Counted from the first letter of the stretch, positions 8,405 through 16,722 are shown. The stretch: 64,000 nt of DNA from Paenibacillus_AB hodogayensis (GCF_039536325.1 NZ_BAAAYO010000010.1:1178001-1242000), one strand, 5' to 3'. Notes: generated by a model not told the origin, from the letters alone. Program-made: numbers and translations.

Positions 8405-8518
8405 TCATCTCAACAAACGAAACTACAATCATTGTACTACAAGCGACCGTTTCTGAAAATGATTGTTTGCGCATTTTTTCGTAAAATGTAAGCCGGCCTC
8501 TGCCCGACTACCGACGAT

Positions 8519-8992
8519 TCAGCCGGTAAAGTGATGGCGGGACGATTGTCCCCTTCCTCGCCACGCGCGCCACAGCGTATCGAGCAGCATCAGCCCCGCC
8601 CCGGCGGAAAGCGCCAGATCGGCGGCGTTCATAATGCCGTCTCCCGCTACCAGGTAATCGGTCACTTTTCCGAACAGCATACGGTCGATCGTATTGCCCG
8701 CCGCCCCTCCGAGCAGAACCGCCGTCGCCACGGTCAGCAGCGTTCCTTCGATATGGCCTCTACGCCGGGCGACCAGCAAGCCGGCGATAACGACGAGCCC
8801 AATGATCATAAAAACCGTGCCGTAGCCTTGAAACGAACTCCGCGCGGCTCCGCTGTTCTCATAGTGCGTCAATAAGACGGCACCGTTCCATAGCTCGGCC
8901 GACTGTCCGACCTCCAGGTACAGCCTGACGAGCGATTTCAACGTCTGATCCACAACCGCTACCGCCAGCGCAATCATATAAAACGCCAACAT
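8519..8992 (-). CDS. lspA: signal peptidase II (prolipoprotein signal peptidase)
   Basis: A 157-residue protein with four membrane segments. Both catalytic aspartates are seen, D103 in GGAAGNTIDR and D125 in MNAADLALS, with the conserved N100 and N122. The N-terminal VVDQTLKSLV block fits LspA's first helix. It removes the signal peptide of lipoproteins after diacylglyceryl transfer. One departure from the family is the stretch ENSGAARSSFQ, where most enzymes have NTGAAFG/W, so this could be a second, accessory paralogue rather than the main lspA; it lies alone, not beside rluD or pyrR as in many Bacilli. Confidence 0.9.
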   Translation of the reverse strand: MLAFYMIALAVAVVDQTLKSLVRLYLEVGQSAELWNGAVLLTHYENSGAARSSFQGYGTVFMIIGLVVIAGLLVARRRGHIEGTLLTVATAVLLGGAAGNTIDRMLFGKVTDYLVAGDGIMNAADLALSAGAGLMLLDTLWRAWRGRGQSSRHHFTG

Positions 8993-9013
8993 CTATCCCC
9001 TCCTTCGAAAATG

Positions 9014-9055
9014 AAAAAAGACGGCGCTCGGGAAAGCTGCCCGGACGGCCGTCTT
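9014..9055 (-). terminator. terminator of the YceI gene
   Basis: Stem AAGACGGC/GCCGTCTT (9018-9025 with 9048-9055) with an inner GGGCAGC-type hairpin, followed on the minus strand by TTTTCATTTTC; it lies 10 bases after the YceI stop. Confidence 0.75.
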
Positions 9056-9064
9056 GTTCGTACT

Positions 9065-9598
9065 TTACGCTTGCTTCACGCCTTCGATTTCCAGCGAGAT
9101 TTTGATCTCGTCGCCAATCAGGACGCCGCCCGCTTCCAATACCGCGTTATAGCTCAGGCCGAAATCGCTGCGCTTGATTTTGCCTTTGCCGCTGAAGCCT
9201 ACTTTCTCGTTCCCCCATGGGTCCTTGCCTGCGCCCTCGAACGTTACCTGGAACGTCTCCGGGCGGGTCACGCCGTGCAGGGAAAGATCGCCCGTTACGT
9301 CGTATTCCCCGTCGCCCTTGGCGGAAATACCGGTCGACTTGAAGCCGATCTTCGGATATTTCTCCGTATCGAAGAAGTCGGCGGACAGCAAGTGGGCGTC
9401 ACGGTCTTTGTTGCGGGTGTCGATGCTGCTTACATCGATCGTAAACTCCACGGAGGCGGAAGTCAAATCTTGCGGGTCGGCATCGATCGTCGCTTCAAAA
9501 GAATGAAAGCTTCCCTTCACGTTCGCAATCATCATATGCTTCACCGAAAAATCGATACCGCTGTGAGTCGGGTCTACAGCCCAAGTCGTCTTTGCCAT
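9065..9598 (-). CDS. YceI family lipid-binding protein
   Basis: About 177 residues covering the whole YceI beta-barrel: TWAVDPTHSGIDFSVKHM at the start, VKGSFHSFEATI, SIDTRNKDRDAHLLSADFFD, and VTGDLSLHGVTRP near the middle, all family signatures. Two ATGs lie close together (9604 and 9598); the second is better spaced from AAGGAGG. There is no signal peptide, so the protein is probably cytosolic, unlike the periplasmic proteobacterial members that bind isoprenoid lipids. Direct repeats in the promoter region suggest specific control. Physiological ligand is unknown. Confidence 0.93.
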   Translation of the reverse strand: MAKTTWAVDPTHSGIDFSVKHMMIANVKGSFHSFEATIDADPQDLTSASVEFTIDVSSIDTRNKDRDAHLLSADFFDTEKYPKIGFKSTGISAKGDGEYDVTGDLSLHGVTRPETFQVTFEGAGKDPWGNEKVGFSGKGKIKRSDFGLSYNAVLEAGGVLIGDEIKISLEIEGVKQA

Positions 9599-9621
9599 CT
9601 TCATTTTCCTCCTTATAATTA

Positions 9622-9647
9622 AACTTACTAATTATCATTAACTTACT
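9622..9647. promoter_or_regulatory. direct repeats upstream of the YceI gene
   Basis: AACTTACT occurs twice (9622-9629 and 9640-9647), 18 bases apart, within 50 bases of the YceI start. Reverse complement AGTAAGTT with AT-rich flanks resembles sites of HxlR/MarR-type redox or electrophile regulators, but this is only a resemblance. Confidence 0.35.
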
Positions 9648-9721
9648 TTTCATGTTGATAGCTCTATCATAGGGGATGCTGTTTGCTTTGTCAATCTTAA
9701 ATTTGAGATTTTATTGTAAAG

Positions 9722-9770
9722 AAAACCCGAAAAAGGGTCATCTTGCTTCTCGACCCCTTTTGCGGGTTTC
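9722..9770 (-). terminator. terminator at the end of the ectoine operon
   Basis: AAACCCG(A)AAAAGGG pairs with CCCCTTTTGCGGGTTT across a 16-base loop; on the minus strand the stem is followed by TTTC. It lies just after the last small gene. Confidence 0.6.
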
Positions 9771-9786
9771 CTCGGATGATGATGAA

Positions 9787-10212
9787 CTATACCGTGCGGC
9801 GCACCATGTCGGCGATATCCCGCTTTGTCGTATAACGCAGGTGACGGACGCCGAGCGCCCGGTATATCGTGCTGGAGCAGTCCGTACGGGTAACGGCGTG
9901 AATGGAACCGGTATTCCACGACTGGCACAGCTGAATGTAGCGGCAGCACAGGCTCATGCTATCCTCGAACAGAAATACTTTGCCAATCGGATAGTCGGGA
10001 GGCAGCCACGTGCTTTTGTCCCGCGTATCGACCGTAATAACCGGACTGATGCCGAGAGCCTCGATCCGGCTTCTTTCGTACGCATTATTGACGATCGCCG
10101 CATGAGGCAGTCCGCGCTCGCGCAGCTTGCACAAAAACAGCTCCCCGGCCCGATTCGGCGCGGCAACCAGAATGCGCGCCGGCGGAACCGAGACGGCTCG
10201 TAACAGTGTCAA
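9787..10212 (-). CDS. uncharacterised protein at the end of the ectoine operon
   Basis: A 141-residue protein starting at TTG 10212, with AAAGGGGG 12 bases upstream. It lies 69 bases after the ectoine fusion gene on the same strand, with no convincing terminator in between, and is followed by one; co-transcription is likely. The sequence looks like a compact alpha/beta protein: an early beta strand ILVAAPNRAGELFL, then AIVNNAYERSRIEALGIS, PVITVDTRDK, and a C-terminal IYRALGVRHLRYTTKRDIADMV. The layout recalls small nucleotide-binding folds, but I do not recognise the family and see no decisive motif. Confidence 0.7.
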   Translation of the reverse strand: MTLLRAVSVPPARILVAAPNRAGELFLCKLRERGLPHAAIVNNAYERSRIEALGISPVITVDTRDKSTWLPPDYPIGKVFLFEDSMSLCCRYIQLCQSWNTGSIHAVTRTDCSSTIYRALGVRHLRYTTKRDIADMVRRTV

Positions 10213-10281
10213 TCTAGTATGTCCCCCTTTGATCCCAAATATATCGAAACGAATAGCCGTTCCTTTTGGGTCGGCAGTCCG

Positions 10282-11526
10282 CTATTCCCGAACGGCGATG
10301 TAATCGGGGCGAGGCGCTTGGCCGGAGTAAGGCTCGACCAGCCTGTTCTCCGTACTGTTGAAGACAAGGAACACGTTACTGCGCGGGTAAGGCGAAATGT
10401 TCGAGCTGGAGCCATGCATCACATTGCAATCGAACAACAGCACCGAGCCGGCCTTACCGACCGGAGCGACGATGCCTCCCTCGGCGGCAAGCCGCGACAG
10501 ACTGTCCGGATCGGGAACCCCGTACTGCTGCTTGCGCAGCGAATCCAAGTAATGCCCTTCCGGCGTACGCCCTACGCAGGAAACGAAGCGGCGGTGCGAG
10601 CCGGGAATGACCATCAGCGGGCCGTTGAAGGCGTAGTTGTCCTCCAAGGCGATCGAGCAGCTCAGAGCCCTCATGCGCGGCATACCATCCTCCACATGCC
10701 ACGTTTCGAAATCCGAATGCCAGTAGAAATCTTTGCCCGTAAAACCCGGCTTGAAATTGATGCGCGATTGGTGCACGTAAAACGAGCTGCCCAATATTTG
10801 CCGGACGATCGCAGTCAGCCGTTCGTGCGCGGCCGTCTGCCGGAATACCGGGGAATCGCGATGTACGGCGAAGACGGACCGAACCGCGTTGCTGTCCGGC
10901 TCGCGAATGACTTCGGGCCGTTCGTCGTCCGCCGCCTCCCTCCATACCCGCTTCAGCTCGGCTCGCATCGTCTCCACTTCCTCGGCCGAGAAGAAATTTT
11001 CGAGGAATAGATAGCCGTCCTTCTCGTAATCGTCAAGCTGCGCCGCGTTCACGAAAGGCTGACGGACGACCTTGTCGTAGACGACCGGATCGTCCCGCTC
11101 CAGAAGAACAGGCTCCGGTCCGACCCGCGACGGGTAAGCGTCCGGCTCTCCGAGCGCATAGGACCCGTCGGCGTCGTGCGTCTCCGTGCCCGCGCACGGC
11201 GGGTTGAATACGCAGACGACCCGCAAAGCCGTTTTGCTGCGCAGCTTGTGCTTCTCGTGCCCGTCGAGCACGTACAGCGTTCCGGGCTTCACCGGATACG
11301 TGCGGTTTTCGTCCAGAACCTCCAGTTCGCCTTCCCCCTCGATGCAGTAGACCGCTTCAACGTGGTTTTTGTACCACATCTCGGTTTCCGTTCCAGGCTT
11401 CATGGTGGTATCGTGCAGCGAGAACCCCGCTCCGTCGCGCCGCAGCAGCAGACGCCGGCTAAACCAGGTAGCCGTATCCACATCGTGTTCCGTTCCGACG
11501 ACATCCTCCAGTTGTTTGACGATCAT
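10282..11526 (-). CDS. ectC-ectD: fused ectoine synthase (EctC) - ectoine hydroxylase (EctD)
   Basis: One 414-residue frame holds two enzymes. Residues 1-126 are a whole EctC cupin (circularises N-gamma-acetyl-diaminobutyrate to ectoine) with E57, Y85 and H93 at the positions I recall for the iron ligands of Paenibacillus lautus EctC. Residues about 127-414 are a whole EctD, a 2-oxoglutarate/Fe(II) dioxygenase making 5-hydroxyectoine: a YPSR...DDPVVY N-terminus normally found at EctD's own start, the signature WHSDFETWHVEDGMP with H270 and D272, distal H371 and R382. The normal EctC stop/EctD start is absent; no linker is added. The start overlaps the ectB stop (ATGA). A fusion should yield mostly hydroxyectoine. 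Assembly error is possible but both halves are intact and in frame. Confidence 0.95.
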   Translation of the reverse strand: MIVKQLEDVVGTEHDVDTATWFSRRLLLRRDGAGFSLHDTTMKPGTETEMWYKNHVEAVYCIEGEGELEVLDENRTYPVKPGTLYVLDGHEKHKLRSKTALRVVCVFNPPCAGTETHDADGSYALGEPDAYPSRVGPEPVLLERDDPVVYDKVVRQPFVNAAQLDDYEKDGYLFLENFFSAEEVETMRAELKRVWREAADDERPEVIREPDSNAVRSVFAVHRDSPVFRQTAAHERLTAIVRQILGSSFYVHQSRINFKPGFTGKDFYWHSDFETWHVEDGMPRMRALSCSIALEDNYAFNGPLMVIPGSHRRFVSCVGRTPEGHYLDSLRKQQYGVPDPDSLSRLAAEGGIVAPVGKAGSVLLFDCNVMHGSSSNISPYPRSNVFLVFNSTENRLVEPYSGQAPRPDYIAVRE

Positions 11527-12866
11527 ATGCGTGCTCCTCCCATTCCCGCTGCCGCTTTCGGCGCGATTTTGATGCTCCGGCGGTTGTTCGCCGTTTCCTC
11601 CACGCTTTGCTCCAGCAGCCGCAAGCCTCTCAGCAGAGACGCTTCGTCAATCGTAAGCGGCGGCATCACCTTGGCGACCTCGCCGTCCGTTCCGGACGTC
11701 TCCATAATGAGCCCCCGCCGGAATGCCGCCCGGCATACGTCCTCGGCCACGCCGTTTTCCGGAAAATACAGGCCCTGCATGAGCCCGCGTCCCTTCCTCT
11801 TCCCTTGAAGTCCGGGATGTCTGGCAGCGATCTCCTTCAGGCGAGCCTCCAGCAGCGCGCTTTTGTCGGCAAGCCCTGCCTCGAATTCGCCGTTCTCCCA
11901 GTAACGCAAAGCTTCAGCCGCACAGACGAAGGCCAGATTGTTGCCGCGGAACGTGCCGTTATGCTCGCCCGGCTCCCAGACGTCCAGCTCGGGCTTCATC
12001 AGCGTGAGCGCCATCGGCAGGCCGTAACCGCCGATCGATTTGGACAGGCAGACGATGTCCGGCTGCAGCCCGAACGGCTCGAAGCTGAAAAAGCTGCCGG
12101 TCCGGCCGCATCCCATCTGCACATCGTCGACGATCAGCAGAATGCCGTGCTTGCGGCATAACGTCTCCAGCCTGACGAGCCACTGCGCTCCGGCCGCGTT
12201 CAAGCCGCCTTCCCCCTGCAGCGTTTCGACGATAACGGCCGCCGGCAGCGAGACGCCGGAGCCGCTGTCGCTCAAGTAGCTTTCCAGATAGGCAATCGTA
12301 TCCGCGTCCTTCCCCAAGTACCCGTCGAACGGCATCGATGCCGCATATGGAAGCGGAACACCGGCGCCTTGCCGCTTGAACTTGTTGCCGGTTACGGAGA
12401 GCGCCCCGAGCGTCATCCCGTGAAACGCATTCGTAAAGCCGATCACGTCGGTCCGTCCCGTCACCTTGCGGGCCAGCTTCAGCGCGGCCTCTACCGCATT
12501 AGCGCCGGTCGGCCCGGGGAACATGACTTTGTAATCCAGCCCCCTAGGCTGTAAAATGATGCGGCGAAATCGCCGGAGAAAGCGCTCCTTCGCTTCCGTC
12601 GCCATATCGAGGCTGTGGCTGATGCCGTCCTCCGCGATGTACCGGATGAGCTTCTCCTTCAGCATCGCGTTGTTATGGCCGTAGTTCAGCGCCCCAGCCC
12701 CGGCGAAAAAGTCCAAATACGCCTTTCCTTCCGAATCCCAAATCGTCCAATCAATCGCCTTGCGGAACACCGCCGGGAACGAACGGCAGTAGCTCCTCAC
12801 CTCGGACTCCATCTCTCCGAATATCCCCGGAAGGCCTTCCGTTTGAAGCAATCCTTTGTTCGTCAT
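11523..12866 (-). CDS. ectB: diaminobutyrate-2-oxoglutarate aminotransferase
   Basis: A 447-residue class III PLP-dependent aminotransferase that converts aspartate semialdehyde to L-2,4-diaminobutyrate, the first committed ectoine step. EctB marks: FFAGAGALNYGHNN, MFPGPTGANAVEAALKLARK, GFTNAFHGMTLGALSVTGN, IVDDVQMGCGRTGSFFSFE, and the PLP lysine in CLSKSIGGYGLPMAL. Start at 12866 follows AAGGGGGA; a longer in-frame start at 12896 overlaps ectA's end and has no site. The C-terminus runs about 20 residues longer than usual (rich in A, K, R) and its stop overlaps the ATG of the ectC-ectD fusion. Confidence 0.96.
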   Translation of the reverse strand: MTNKGLLQTEGLPGIFGEMESEVRSYCRSFPAVFRKAIDWTIWDSEGKAYLDFFAGAGALNYGHNNAMLKEKLIRYIAEDGISHSLDMATEAKERFLRRFRRIILQPRGLDYKVMFPGPTGANAVEAALKLARKVTGRTDVIGFTNAFHGMTLGALSVTGNKFKRQGAGVPLPYAASMPFDGYLGKDADTIAYLESYLSDSGSGVSLPAAVIVETLQGEGGLNAAGAQWLVRLETLCRKHGILLIVDDVQMGCGRTGSFFSFEPFGLQPDIVCLSKSIGGYGLPMALTLMKPELDVWEPGEHNGTFRGNNLAFVCAAEALRYWENGEFEAGLADKSALLEARLKEIAARHPGLQGKRKGRGLMQGLYFPENGVAEDVCRAAFRRGLIMETSGTDGEVAKVMPPLTIDEASLLRGLRLLEQSVEETANNRRSIKIAPKAAAGMGGARI

Positions 12867-12896
12867 TGGCGTGGTCCCCCTTTTTAAATGATTCAT

Positions 12897-13412
12897 TTAA
12901 TGATCAGGCTTGAGCCGTATGCGGAGCAGCGGCTCGGCCTCGTGGCCCTGTTCGGGAAACGCTTCGGCGGCGAAGCCTTCTCCGGCAATGGTCTCGCATG
13001 GCGCGCCCCGGTCGCGGGCCAACGCTTCGAACAGCCGTCTGGACAGAGCGTTGTTCGGCGAAACCGTAGCCTCCAGCCGCTCCGCCCGTCGTCCCGCCGG
13101 CAGCTCCAGCAGGCGGCGGAGCAGCGCTTTGGCTACGCCCCGCCCCCGCGCTTCCGGGGCGACCGCGATCTGCCAGACGAACAGCGCTCGGCTGTCCGTC
13201 GGCGGAACGTAAGCCGTCACGAAGCCTTGGATACGCCCTTCGCGCTCGGCGATCAGGCACGTTTCGGCAAAATGAAGAAACAGCAGCATGTAGCAGTAGG
13301 CCGAATTGGCGTCCAGCGCCCCGCTTTCCTTGACGAGACGCCAGACGGCTCCTGCGTCTCCCGGGGTCGGCTTGCGGTACACAATGCTTGAAGACGGCTC
13401 TGTTGTTTGCAT
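12897..13412 (-). CDS. ectA: L-2,4-diaminobutyrate acetyltransferase
   Basis: A 171-residue GNAT enzyme that acetylates diaminobutyrate at the gamma amino group for ectoine synthesis. Family marks are VYRKPTPGDAGAVWRLVKESG, LDANSAYCYMLLFLHFAETC (the EctA substrate segment), the acetyl-CoA loop VAPEARGRGVAKALL, and ATVSPNNALSRRLFEALARD. The ATG at 13412 is preceded by AAAGGAGG with ideal spacing; upstream in-frame codons overlap ehuA and lack a site. It is the first biosynthetic gene of the operon, 26 bases after ehuA. Confidence 0.95.
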   Translation of the reverse strand: MQTTEPSSSIVYRKPTPGDAGAVWRLVKESGALDANSAYCYMLLFLHFAETCLIAEREGRIQGFVTAYVPPTDSRALFVWQIAVAPEARGRGVAKALLRRLLELPAGRRAERLEATVSPNNALSRRLFEALARDRGAPCETIAGEGFAAEAFPEQGHEAEPLLRIRLKPDH

Positions 13413-13438
13413 AGCGGATTCGCCTCCTTTCCCTTTCA

Positions 13439-14257
13439 TCAACGGCTGCGGAACCGTGAAAGGAACGATTGCAGCCGTTCGCTCTCTGGCCGCTCGAACA
13501 GCTCTTCGGGTGGTCCCTGCTCGACGATCAGCCCTCCGTCCGTGAAAATGACCCGGTCCGCCACATCGCGGGCAAAGTCCATTTCGTGCGTAATGAGCAG
13601 CATGGTCATCGAGCTCTCCTCGGCCAACTGCTTAATAACCTTAAGCACTTCTCCGACCAGCTCCGGGTCGAGCGCCGACGTCACCTCGTCGAACAGCATC
13701 ACCTTGGGCTTCATAATAAGCGCCCTTGCTATGGCGACGCGCTGCTTCTGGCCGCCGGACAGCTGGCTCGGATAGGAATCGGCTTTGTCCCTCAAGCCCA
13801 CCTTGTCGAGCAGCTCCAGCGCCTCTTCTTCGGCTTGCGCCTTCGGCATGCGCAGCACATGGATCGGTGCCTCGGTCACATTGCGGACGATGGTCATGTG
13901 CGGGAACAGGTGAAAATGCTGGAATACCATGCCGATTGCGCTGCGCACCCGGTGCAGATGCTTTTCGTCCGCCCGAACGAGCCGGTCTTTGACGCGGCGG
14001 TGCCACAGCAGCTCCCCTTCCACTTCAACGGTGCCGCCTGTCGGACGCTCCAGCGTCATCAGAATGCGCGCAAGCGTCGTTTTGCCCGAGCCGCTCGGAC
14101 CGATTACCGCCACCTTTTCGCCCGCGTGCAAGTCCAGATCGATGCCTCTCAGCACCTCGATCTCGCCGTACGATTTGCGGATACCGCGGTAGCGAACGAC
14201 GGGCGGCTCCCCCGCCTCCCGGCGGGCCGTTTCAGCCATCGAGGCCGCTTCGTTCAC
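13439..14257 (-). CDS. ehuA: ectoine/hydroxyectoine ABC transporter ATP-binding protein
   Basis: A 272-residue polar-amino-acid-type ATPase. Walker A GPSGSGKTT, Q-loop MVFQHFHLFPHM, signature LSGGQKQRVAIARAL, Walker B VMLFDEVTSALDP and switch H in LLITHEMDFARDVADRV are all intact. It starts at GTG 14257 behind AAAGGAGGG, overlapping the upstream permease by 26 bases. An EhuA-like insert (LWHRRVKDRLVRADEKHLHRVR) between strand and Q-loop supports the assignment. It powers the permease pair EhuC/EhuD. Confidence 0.93.
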   Translation of the reverse strand: MNEAASMAETARREAGEPPVVRYRGIRKSYGEIEVLRGIDLDLHAGEKVAVIGPSGSGKTTLARILMTLERPTGGTVEVEGELLWHRRVKDRLVRADEKHLHRVRSAIGMVFQHFHLFPHMTIVRNVTEAPIHVLRMPKAQAEEEALELLDKVGLRDKADSYPSQLSGGQKQRVAIARALIMKPKVMLFDEVTSALDPELVGEVLKVIKQLAEESSMTMLLITHEMDFARDVADRVIFTDGGLIVEQGPPEELFERPESERLQSFLSRFRSR

Positions 14258-14948
14258 GGGCCATCCCTCCTTTCTTCGTGTACCTCCCCGTCTGCCTCTT
14301 GCGCCTCAGTCCGTTCTCCAACTGCTTCAGCAGCAGCGACGAGCCGTAGCTGAGCAGGAAGAAAAGCACGCCTACCAAGGTGAATGCCTCGATATACCGG
14401 AAGGAAACGGAGCCGAGCGACTTCGCTTTTTGCAAAATTTCCACAAGCGTAATCGCCGACAAGATCGGCGTTTCCTTGAACAGCACGATTAAATAATTGC
14501 CCATGACCGGCAAAACGGGCGGCACCGCCTGCGGAATAATAAGCCTCATCCACGTTTGCCGCGGGGTGAAGTTGAGCGCCTTCGCCGCTTCCCATTGGCC
14601 GGCCGGCACCGCCTCGATGCCGGAACGGTACACCTCGGCCATATAGGCCGCATAATGAATTCCGAGTCCGAGCACCCCTGCCGCAAAAGGCGACAGCCTC
14701 ACGCCATACAGCGGCAATGCGTAAAACAGCAGCAGCAGTTGGATCAGCAGCGGGGTCGAGCGGATCAGCTCCAGCGCAAGAGACACCGTCCGAGACAGAG
14801 CTTTGTGTCCGGAACGCTTGCCGAGCGCAAGCGGCAGGCCGAGCACGACCGCCAGGGCGAAGCCGCACAGCGCCGCCGCAATCGTTACCGGCAGGACGGC
14901 GAGCAGCTCGGGCAAAATCGTCCAGGCGTAATCCCAGCTCCACTTCAT
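14232..14948 (-). CDS. ehuD: ectoine/hydroxyectoine ABC transporter permease EhuD
   Basis: A 238-residue amino-acid ABC permease with five membrane segments. It carries the family's RSTPLLIQLLLLFYALP motif in the second helix region and the EAA loop YRSGIEAVPAGQWEAAKALN, which docks on the ATPase. The start (ATGAAGTGGAGC at 14948) overlaps the ehuC stop by 4 bases. It pairs with EhuC to form the translocation channel for ectoine and 5-hydroxyectoine. Confidence 0.92.
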   Translation of the reverse strand: MKWSWDYAWTILPELLAVLPVTIAAALCGFALAVVLGLPLALGKRSGHKALSRTVSLALELIRSTPLLIQLLLLFYALPLYGVRLSPFAAGVLGLGIHYAAYMAEVYRSGIEAVPAGQWEAAKALNFTPRQTWMRLIIPQAVPPVLPVMGNYLIVLFKETPILSAITLVEILQKAKSLGSVSFRYIEAFTLVGVLFFLLSYGSSLLLKQLENGLRRKRQTGRYTKKGGMARERSGLDG

Positions 14949-15607
14949 GCGCCCACCCTCCCTGCCGGAAAGCGCCGCTCCAGCAGCCGGACGACGAGCA
15001 GCAGCAGCTGGGCGATCAAGAAGTACAGAAGCAGAATCAGCCCGAAGATGAGCGTCGTCCGGGACATATCGTACGTTCGCAGCAGCATGCCCTGGTACGT
15101 CAGCTCACCAAGCGTGATCAAGGAGACGAGGGACGTGCCCTTCAGCAGCTCGATCTGCAAATTGCCGAGCGACGGCAGGGCGATGGCCAGCGCCTGCGGC
15201 CCGATTATGCGCCGGAGCCGTTGGAACGGCGACATATTCAAGGCAATCGCCGCCTCCGTCTGCCCCTTAGGCACCGCCTCCAGAGCGCTGCGGACGACCT
15301 CAGAGCCGTAGGCGCCGTAGTTCAGACCCAACGCCAGCACCGCAACCGTCAGGACCGGCAGGCGAATGTCGAGCAGCAGCGGGAAGGCGTAATAGAGCCA
15401 GAACAGCTGCACCAGAAGCGAAGTGCCGCGAAACGTCTCGACGTAAGCAGCCGCCAGAACGCGTACCGCCTTCCAGCGGGAACGTCTCAGCAGAGCGGCA
15501 AGCACGGACATAAGCAGCGCCGCGGCCGTGGCCAGCACGGTCAGCTTCAGCGTAATTAGCGTTCCCGTCCGCAGCGCCGGAAGCAATTCGGCTATAGCCG
15601 ACGTCAT
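14945..15607 (-). CDS. ehuC: ectoine/hydroxyectoine ABC transporter permease EhuC
   Basis: A 220-residue permease of the same HisMQ type. Motifs: FRGTSLLVQLFWLYYAFPLL and the EAA loop VVRSALEAVPKGQTEAAIALN. The start overlaps the ehuB stop (ATGA), and its own stop overlaps the ehuD start, so ehuB-C-D-A translation is tightly coupled. Assignment as C rather than D rests on gene order and is tentative; both are needed for the channel. Confidence 0.9.
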   Translation of the reverse strand: MTSAIAELLPALRTGTLITLKLTVLATAAALLMSVLAALLRRSRWKAVRVLAAAYVETFRGTSLLVQLFWLYYAFPLLLDIRLPVLTVAVLALGLNYGAYGSEVVRSALEAVPKGQTEAAIALNMSPFQRLRRIIGPQALAIALPSLGNLQIELLKGTSLVSLITLGELTYQGMLLRTYDMSRTTLIFGLILLLYFLIAQLLLLVVRLLERRFPAGRVGA

Positions 15608-16509
15608 TGCGCCAGCTCCGAGGCAGCCGCCGTTCCGGGAAGCTCGGCTTCAGTAAACCCGAACGGCTTCAACAGCTCCAGCAGCTCGCCCGACGTCTTC
15701 AGCTTCTCGAGCTCTTCGTTATACGCTTGGACGAACTCGGCATCCTCCGGGCGGAATGCGGCGGCGCCGTAACCGCGTACGCTTTTGCCGTCAATCGTCG
15801 GCTGTTCGAATTCAAGCACCCGCTCCAGCTTGTCGTCCTTCGCCGAATCGAGCATCGCTTGCAGCGCCGGGCCGGTCATGGTCGCTGCCTGTACGCGGCC
15901 GGCTTGCAGCGCCGAGATGACGGACGGCTGATCGGGCACCGTGACGATCTGCTCCTTGGCTACGCCCGATTTCAGCAAATATTGTTCTTCTATGGCGCCG
16001 ACCATGACGGCGACCTTGGTGTCTTTGTTGGCGGCTATGTCCGCATAGCTCGCTAGGCCGGCCGGATTGCCCTTCTGCACGGCAACCGCCTGCCCGATGC
16101 TGTATTCCGGATTCGCAAATAGCACTTCCTTGCTGCGCTCCGGCGTAATAAACATCCCTGCTGTAATAATGTCGAACCTCTTGGCGTTCAAGCCGGGAAT
16201 GAGGGCGCTGAACTCGGTCAGCACGCCGTTCATTTCCTTAATGCCCAGCCTGCTCAGAATGACTCTGGCTACCTCGACTGCCTCGCCGGTTAGCTTGCCG
16301 TCGGGCGTAGCGTAGGCGTATGGGGTTTCATTGGCGAAGCCTACTGTCACAAACCCGTTTTTCCGGGCCTGTTCGAGCGTGGACGCGGCACCGGACGCCT
16401 GCTTGGTTCCGACAGCGCCGGTATCGTCCGGTGTGGAACCGCCGGCGCATCCCGCCGCCGCAATGCTGCCGAGCAGTAGCGTCAGCAGCAGACCTAACCC
16501 TTTTTTCAT
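15604..16509 (-). CDS. ehuB: ectoine/hydroxyectoine-binding lipoprotein
   Basis: A 301-residue extracellular solute-binding protein, family 3. A lipoprotein signal peptide ends at AAAGC (lipid-attached Cys at about residue 20). The body shows the EhuB pattern: VGFANETPYAYATPDGKLTGEAVEVARVI, FDIITAGMFITPERSKEVLFANP and RGYGAAAFRPEDAEF. The start at 16509 follows GGAGGAG; an upstream in-frame start at 16593 would place 28 extra residues before the signal peptide. It is the first gene of the operon, so uptake and synthesis are expressed together, probably under osmotic induction from a promoter in 16510-16720 that I cannot pin down. Confidence 0.93.
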   Translation of the reverse strand: MKKGLGLLLTLLLGSIAAAGCAGGSTPDDTGAVGTKQASGAASTLEQARKNGFVTVGFANETPYAYATPDGKLTGEAVEVARVILSRLGIKEMNGVLTEFSALIPGLNAKRFDIITAGMFITPERSKEVLFANPEYSIGQAVAVQKGNPAGLASYADIAANKDTKVAVMVGAIEEQYLLKSGVAKEQIVTVPDQPSVISALQAGRVQAATMTGPALQAMLDSAKDDKLERVLEFEQPTIDGKSVRGYGAAAFRPEDAEFVQAYNEELEKLKTSGELLELLKPFGFTEAELPGTAAASELAQ

Positions 16510-16722
16510 CCGATAACTCCTCCGTATCCGTACCGATTTCGGGGCCCCATACAAGGGTAACACGATCGCTCCGCTTCGCTCACCCCGGCTCACGCCCAGT
16601 GAGCGGCCTTGAGGCCCGCTCTCCTTCCTTCAGACGAGATTACGGAACGAATATGGTAAAATCCCCCCACATCCATACAAATACTCCCATTCCCTCCCAT
16701 TCGGCCGATTCGCAGCTTGGAG

